This document shows, one piece after another, positions 46,332 to 50,192 of a stretch of DNA of 50,192 nt. Location of the stretch: positions 1 to 50,192 of the IMG/VR virus record IMGVR_UViG_3300002835_000286. One strand, 5' to 3'. Origin of the DNA: a virus. The notes beneath the pieces were generated by a model, which saw only the letters and a list, made by a program, of their open reading frames with translations, ran no database searches and was not told the DNA's origin. The position numbers were made by a program, and so were the translations under genes. How positions within the stretch are numbered: the first letter of the stretch is position 1; each line of letters begins with the position of its first letter.

Positions 46332-48597
46332 GATTACCTCTTTCTCTAAGGGGTTCTTGACTGAAGCAAGTCCTCTTAACTTTCCTGCAGATGCAACGAG
46401 AGATGAAGAGAACTTTGAATTAAATGTTAATGGTAGTCGAGATAGGCGTCTTGGTGTTGATTTTGAGGATAACTATCAATTACGTTCTACCGGATACAAC
46501 AGCACTGACCTTAAGGGACTTGCCACTTCTTCCTTTAAATGGTTTAGTGCAGGCAATGATGCTAATAATGAATTCATTGTCGTACAGTTTGGGGATCATA
46601 TTGACATCTATGATTCCAGCTATGAATCAATCTCCCAAGATGGTTATAAGGGTACAGTTACCCTCACTGGCACTGACCCCACTGTTAAGCTCTCCTATGG
46701 CAGCGTAGATGGTATTCTCACTATTGCTGCTGGTACAGATGACATTCATATTGTAAGTTGGGATGGAGCATCTTTTACCTATACGCAATCTCGTCTATTA
46801 GTTAGAGACTTGTGGGGCTTGCCGGGTTCTGATGGTAATGATATTAACTTACGCTCTGCTACCTCCTCTGATGAATTGCAGTATAACCTGCGTAATCAGG
46901 GTTGGGGAGTACCTCGTAAGGATTCATCAGGAACGCTTTCTGATCCTGTAACCATCTTCTACAACAACTATTCTAAGTTTCCAGCTAATGTAGAAACTGT
47001 ATATGCAGGTTTGCAATTCCAGCCTGTAACTTCTGGAACCCCTTTTGAGCGTATCTATCCGGCTCTCTATGATGACATTCTTGGTCTTGATGCTCCTGCA
47101 GCTAAAGGCTATTTCATCATTGACGTATTACGTAGAGGAGCCTCTAGAGTTACAGCATATGGAGATAATAGGACTAAGTTTCCTACCCTCAATTATGCTC
47201 TAAGCACCCTCCCTTCTGACATCACTTCTGGTGGGGCCACCATTGTAGAAGACTTTGCAGGTCGTATTTTCTATGCAGGCTTCTCTGGTGATCTGACGGA
47301 TGGAAGCACTAATTCCCCTGTTCTCTCTAGTTATGTCCTCTTCTCTCAAGTTATTAAGAGCAAGGAAGATGCTGTTAAGTGTTATCAGCGTGGCGATCCA
47401 ACTTCCCGTGAGAACAGCGACTTAGTAGATACTGACGGTGGCTTTATCCGTATCTCAGGTGCTAAGCGTATCTATGGCCTTGTTGGTCTCTCAGGTAATC
47501 TCTTTGTCTTAGCAGATAATGGTATTTGGAAGATTGCCGGTGGTAGTGATTATGGTTTCTCTGCCACTAACTATGCTGTAACGAAGATTAGTGCTTTCGG
47601 TTGTAATAACGCACAATCTATTGTGGTGGTTAATGACAAGATTTTCTTCTGGGGTCAAGAAGGTATCTTTGCTGTAGCTAAGAATCAATTTGGTGATTGG
47701 ATTGTTGAGAGTGTATCTGCTACTTCTATCCAGTCTTTCTACAACGATTTAACCACACTAGACCAAGAGAGTGCCACTGGTTTCTATGACCAGTTTGATA
47801 AGAAGATTCGCTGGATTTACACCACTGACTTTGATAGGGTTAACTTCAACATTGTACGTGAGCTAGTCTTTGATGTTCAATTAGGAGCATTCTCTAAGAC
47901 TCGTTTCTATAACCTTGAAGCTAATACTCCTGAGATTGTGGGTATTGTAGCATCTGCTTCGTTTGTCACAGGGAGTACGGCTGAGGATGTAGTAGCAAAT
48001 ACAGTCTTAGTTGTCTCTAATGGTGAACAAGTGCAGATGACAGTTAATACTCGTAGCTCAGGTATCCAGTCATTGAAATATGTAACACTCTTCTCTACAG
48101 TGACAGGGAATGTAGGCTATACCTTCTCTCAGTATAAGGATACAGATTTCATTGATTGGTTCACTGCAGATAGTATAGGTGTAGACGCTACAGCATACAT
48201 GCTCTTTGGTAATGCTACAGCTAGTGATGCTAGTGTCTATAAGCAAATACCTTACCTCACTATGCATTTCTTGAAGACTGAATCTGGTGTAGTGGAGGTG
48301 AATGGTGAATTAATCCCTGACAGGCAATCCTCATGCTTAGTGAGAGTGCAATGGGATTTCTCTACTAGCATCGTATCAAACCGTTGGAGCAGCTTATTCC
48401 AAGCATATCGTTATCGTCAGCCACTCTTCATTACTGGCCCTGCAGATGATTATGATAATGGGCTTGAAGTGATTACGACTAAGAACAAGATTAGAGGCAG
48501 AGGTAGAGCCTTCTCAGTCTATATTAAAACTGAAGCAGCTAAGGACTGTCGTGTTCTTGGTTGGGATTTGGCATTGACAGGAAATAACTTAGTATGA
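46306..48597 (+). CDS. Tail tubular protein B-like (nozzle, T7 gp12-like)
   Basis: A 763-residue beta-rich protein. Its N-terminus (FSKGFLTEASPLNFPADAT, then EENFELNVNGSRDRR) is the typical opening of podovirus tail nozzle proteins. The middle carries propeller-like repeats (FVLADNGIWKIAGGSDYG, FFWGQEGIFAVAKNQFGDW). The protein forms the tail nozzle to which fibres attach and through which DNA passes. It overlaps the acetyltransferase gene by 4 bp. Confidence 0.9.
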   Translation: MVKPITKVEITSFSKGFLTEASPLNFPADATRDEENFELNVNGSRDRRLGVDFEDNYQLRSTGYNSTDLKGLATSSFKWFSAGNDANNEFIVVQFGDHIDIYDSSYESISQDGYKGTVTLTGTDPTVKLSYGSVDGILTIAAGTDDIHIVSWDGASFTYTQSRLLVRDLWGLPGSDGNDINLRSATSSDELQYNLRNQGWGVPRKDSSGTLSDPVTIFYNNYSKFPANVETVYAGLQFQPVTSGTPFERIYPALYDDILGLDAPAAKGYFIIDVLRRGASRVTAYGDNRTKFPTLNYALSTLPSDITSGGATIVEDFAGRIFYAGFSGDLTDGSTNSPVLSSYVLFSQVIKSKEDAVKCYQRGDPTSRENSDLVDTDGGFIRISGAKRIYGLVGLSGNLFVLADNGIWKIAGGSDYGFSATNYAVTKISAFGCNNAQSIVVVNDKIFFWGQEGIFAVAKNQFGDWIVESVSATSIQSFYNDLTTLDQESATGFYDQFDKKIRWIYTTDFDRVNFNIVRELVFDVQLGAFSKTRFYNLEANTPEIVGIVASASFVTGSTAEDVVANTVLVVSNGEQVQMTVNTRSSGIQSLKYVTLFSTVTGNVGYTFSQYKDTDFIDWFTADSIGVDATAYMLFGNATASDASVYKQIPYLTMHFLKTESGVVEVNGELIPDRQSSCLVRVQWDFSTSIVSNRWSSLFQAYRYRQPLFITGPADDYDNGLEVITTKNKIRGRGRAFSVYIKTEAAKDCRVLGWDLALTGNNLV

Positions 48598-49043
48598 GCT
48601 ATACAGCACGTATTGCTGAAGAGAAAGATAGTCTCTGGATTGAAGAAGTGGCTGCAGTTAATATGCTCTGTGAAGAGCTTCTTCGTCCAGAGCTTGTAAA
48701 TCCTCAGCGCATTAGAGAACTTGTACATAAAGGTATTACTGAGAAGACTTGCTTCATTGCAGAGAAAGATGGAGAACCTGTAGGCGTATTAGGGGCTTTC
48801 TTAACATCTAATCTCTTTAATCCCGATATCAAAGTATTAGGAGAAGTCTTTTGGTATGTCCTTCCTGAATACAGAAACACAAGGGCTGGTATCCTCCTCT
48901 TCAAACTCTTTGATGCTACGGCTAAGGAGATAGCAGATGAAGCTACCCTTAGCATTTTAATAGCATCTAGTGAAATCAATGTTGATTCATTAGAAAAAAG
49001 AGGATTTAAACTCAATGAATTTGCATTTACTAGGAGATACTAA
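48594..49043 (+). CDS. GNAT-family acetyltransferase-like protein
   Basis: A 149-residue GNAT-fold protein. Strands and helix order fit: N-terminal TARIAEEKDSLWIEE, then FIAEKDGEPVGVLGAFL, the VFWYVLPEYRNTRAGILLF segment as the acetyl-CoA binding loop (R/Q-x-x-G/A region), and VDSLEKRGFKLNEFAF at the end. It lies inside the tail/ejection block, coupled to both sides. Similar genes occur there in other podoviruses; it could acetylate a virion or host protein, or be a structural derivative of the fold. Confidence 0.75.
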   Translation: MSYTARIAEEKDSLWIEEVAAVNMLCEELLRPELVNPQRIRELVHKGITEKTCFIAEKDGEPVGVLGAFLTSNLFNPDIKVLGEVFWYVLPEYRNTRAGILLFKLFDATAKEIADEATLSILIASSEINVDSLEKRGFKLNEFAFTRRY

Positions 49044-49622
49044 ATGGCATTAGCTACATCAACAATGGCAGCTATCTCTATTGGAATCTCAGCTTTCTCT
49101 GCAGTATCCGGGATAATGGCTGCAGATAAACAAGAAGATGCTCAGAATGAAGCCCGTCAGCAACAAGAAGCTGCTACCGCAGAACAGCGTAAAGCAAGGG
49201 ATGAACAGAAAGCTGCTCAAGCTGCTCAATCTGCTGCAGAACGTAGGACACAAATTAGAGAAGAGCGTGTTAAACGTGCTCGTCTATTACAATCCGGTGT
49301 TAACTCAGGCGTCACTGGAAGCTCTGGTGAAGCAGGGGCTAGTGGTGGTCTTTCCACTCAGCTTGGTACTAACATTGGCTTCAACTTAGGCCAAGGACAA
49401 GCTGCATCTAATATTAGTGATGCAGGGCAAAATGCTGCTGATTTCCTTAGCTCTGCTAGAAGTCATACTGTAGATGCTAATCAATGGGGTTCAATCGGTG
49501 CACTCTCAATGAATATCTTTGAGAAGTCTGGTGGCTTCAACTCTATTTTTAAAGGAAGCACACAAGCTCCTGCTCCTGTAAGCTCAGCTTCTCCTACACC
49601 CGTATATCACTTCGATCCTTAA
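49044..49622 (+). CDS. Internal virion protein (T7 gp14-like)
   Basis: A 192-residue protein. The N-terminus is a hydrophobic helix (AAISIGISAFSAVSGIMAA), followed by a long Gln/Ala/Arg coiled coil (about 30-85) and a Gly/Ser/Asn-rich tail. This arrangement is typical of gp14-type inner core proteins, which insert into the outer membrane on ejection. It is followed after 6 bp by the giant ejection protein gene. Assignment rests on architecture and position. Confidence 0.78.
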   Translation: MALATSTMAAISIGISAFSAVSGIMAADKQEDAQNEARQQQEAATAEQRKARDEQKAAQAAQSAAERRTQIREERVKRARLLQSGVNSGVTGSSGEAGASGGLSTQLGTNIGFNLGQGQAASNISDAGQNAADFLSSARSHTVDANQWGSIGALSMNIFEKSGGFNSIFKGSTQAPAPVSSASPTPVYHFDP

Positions 49623-49628
49623 ATAAAT

Positions 49629-50192
49629 ATGGCAAATGACCTGTTAGATGTTGTAGCTGAAACCTATCCTATTAACTTAGATGATATGGTGGAACAGCTT
49701 CCTAAACCGCAATCCAAAATACCTGAAGCTTCTGTTCGTAATCAGGCAGCAATCACTACACTTCTTTCAGAAGACCCTGCCAAGCTTGAGTCTAATTATC
49801 AAAGCATGATTGCTGAGCATGAGCAGGGTGTGTCTTACACTCGGGATGCTCTTAAGCGTAATGCTGATGCTAAGCATCAAGTTGCTACGCAGAGCACTCT
49901 CATGTCTGTTCTTGCTGATCCTTCGATTGATATCAACACCAAGAAGCAAGCTATTCTTAATATCAATAGTAGTTTTAATAAAGATACTGCCACTCAAGTA
50001 GCTACACAAGCTGCTCAGCTTCCTAGCAAAGGTGAGAATCAAGAGCAAGAAGATGTACGCATTCTTGGAGCAGAACAGTTTCGTGCTGTTCGAGAGAACA
50101 GGGAGACTAAGCAGAAGCTTCTGAATGGTAAGATGGCTAAGCTTAATGCTGGCTTTGCCAGTATGACTGGTGATGTAGCTGAAGTGATGCTT
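49629..50192 (+). CDS. Start of the large ejection protein gene (truncated by window end)
   Basis: ATG at 49629 starts the gene whose remainder is at 3-4394. The first 67 codons (MANDLLDVVAETYPINLDDM...) exist only here. From 49828 the sequence repeats the left end of the window, identical for 274 bases and then differing at nine positions, with one amino-acid change (Ser to Ala). It runs off the end of the window without a stop. Confidence 0.85.
   Translation, partial: MANDLLDVVAETYPINLDDMVEQLPKPQSKIPEASVRNQAAITTLLSEDPAKLESNYQSMIAEHEQGVSYTRDALKRNADAKHQVATQSTLMSVLADPSIDINTKKQAILNINSSFNKDTATQVATQAAQLPSKGENQEQEDVRILGAEQFRAVRENRETKQKLLNGKMAKLNAGFASMTGDVAEVML
49828..50192. repeat. Right copy of terminal near-duplicate
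   Basis: It matches positions 1-365 as described there. The divergence is confined to the last 91 bases, where it is about 10 per cent and nearly all silent. Confidence 0.9.

Overview
This window is one nearly complete genome of a tailed, short-tailed (podovirus) double-stranded DNA phage. The unique length is about 49.83 kb. The first 365 bases recur at the right end (1-365 and 49828-50192), so the map is effectively circular and the window opens inside a large ejection-protein gene whose start lies at 49629. The host is Gram-negative: there is a virion lytic transglycosylase, an M15-type endolysin and a small holin. Two small genes near 22 kb and the fibre cassette resemble accessory genes common in proteobacterial, especially betaproteobacterial, phages; that host guess is inference only. 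No integrase, excisionase or CI-like repressor was seen, so a strictly lytic life style is likely.

The genome has two arms that diverge from a 1.6 kb gene-free, palindrome-rich region (about 31.94-33.55 kb) and meet at back-to-back terminators near 8.04-8.11 kb. The rightward (+) arm runs from 33.55 kb to the right end and wraps to 8.02 kb. It carries tail fibre, fibre/spike with SPRY-like fold, fibre accessory protein, membrane proteins, small terminase, endolysin, holin, large terminase, portal, scaffold, major capsid, decoration protein, tail tubular A and B, acetyltransferase, three ejection/internal virion proteins and a transglycosylase. The leftward (-) arm runs from 31.94 down to 8.09 kb. 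It carries small early genes, an amidoligase/ATP-grasp/glutamine-amidotransferase cluster (22.5-28.8 kb), then T7-like replication and nucleotide genes: primase-helicase, RNA ligase, dUTPase, ECF-type sigma factor, family A DNA polymerase, an SSB-like protein, 5'-3' exonuclease, DUF3310, two metallophosphoesterases, a low-molecular-weight tyrosine phosphatase, PhoH, ClpP and a B12-dependent (class II) ribonucleotide reductase.

The replication and virion modules look T7-like but no single-subunit RNA polymerase is present. Instead there is an ECF-type sigma factor and three exact copies of a bipartite motif, TGTATCCGA-N15-GTATTA, at 28930, 29770 and 42041, all on the + strand. I read these as phage-sigma promoters. 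One precedes the scaffold/capsid operon, one precedes the only + strand gene inside the leftward arm (an HNH endonuclease) after crossing a tRNA-Leu antisense, and one precedes a roughly 100-nt highly structured segment with no gene in it, a candidate small RNA. Six HNH endonuclease genes are scattered through the genome, four of them next to DNA-metabolism genes.

The most interesting biology is (1) the amidoligase cluster, which combines two different amidoligases, an ATP-grasp ligase, a class II and a class I glutamine-amidotransferase-fold protein and two or three uncharacterised partners; (2) the sigma factor, its putative promoters and the structured RNA; and (3) a capsid-region gene that appears to lack any canonical start codon and may start at ATC.
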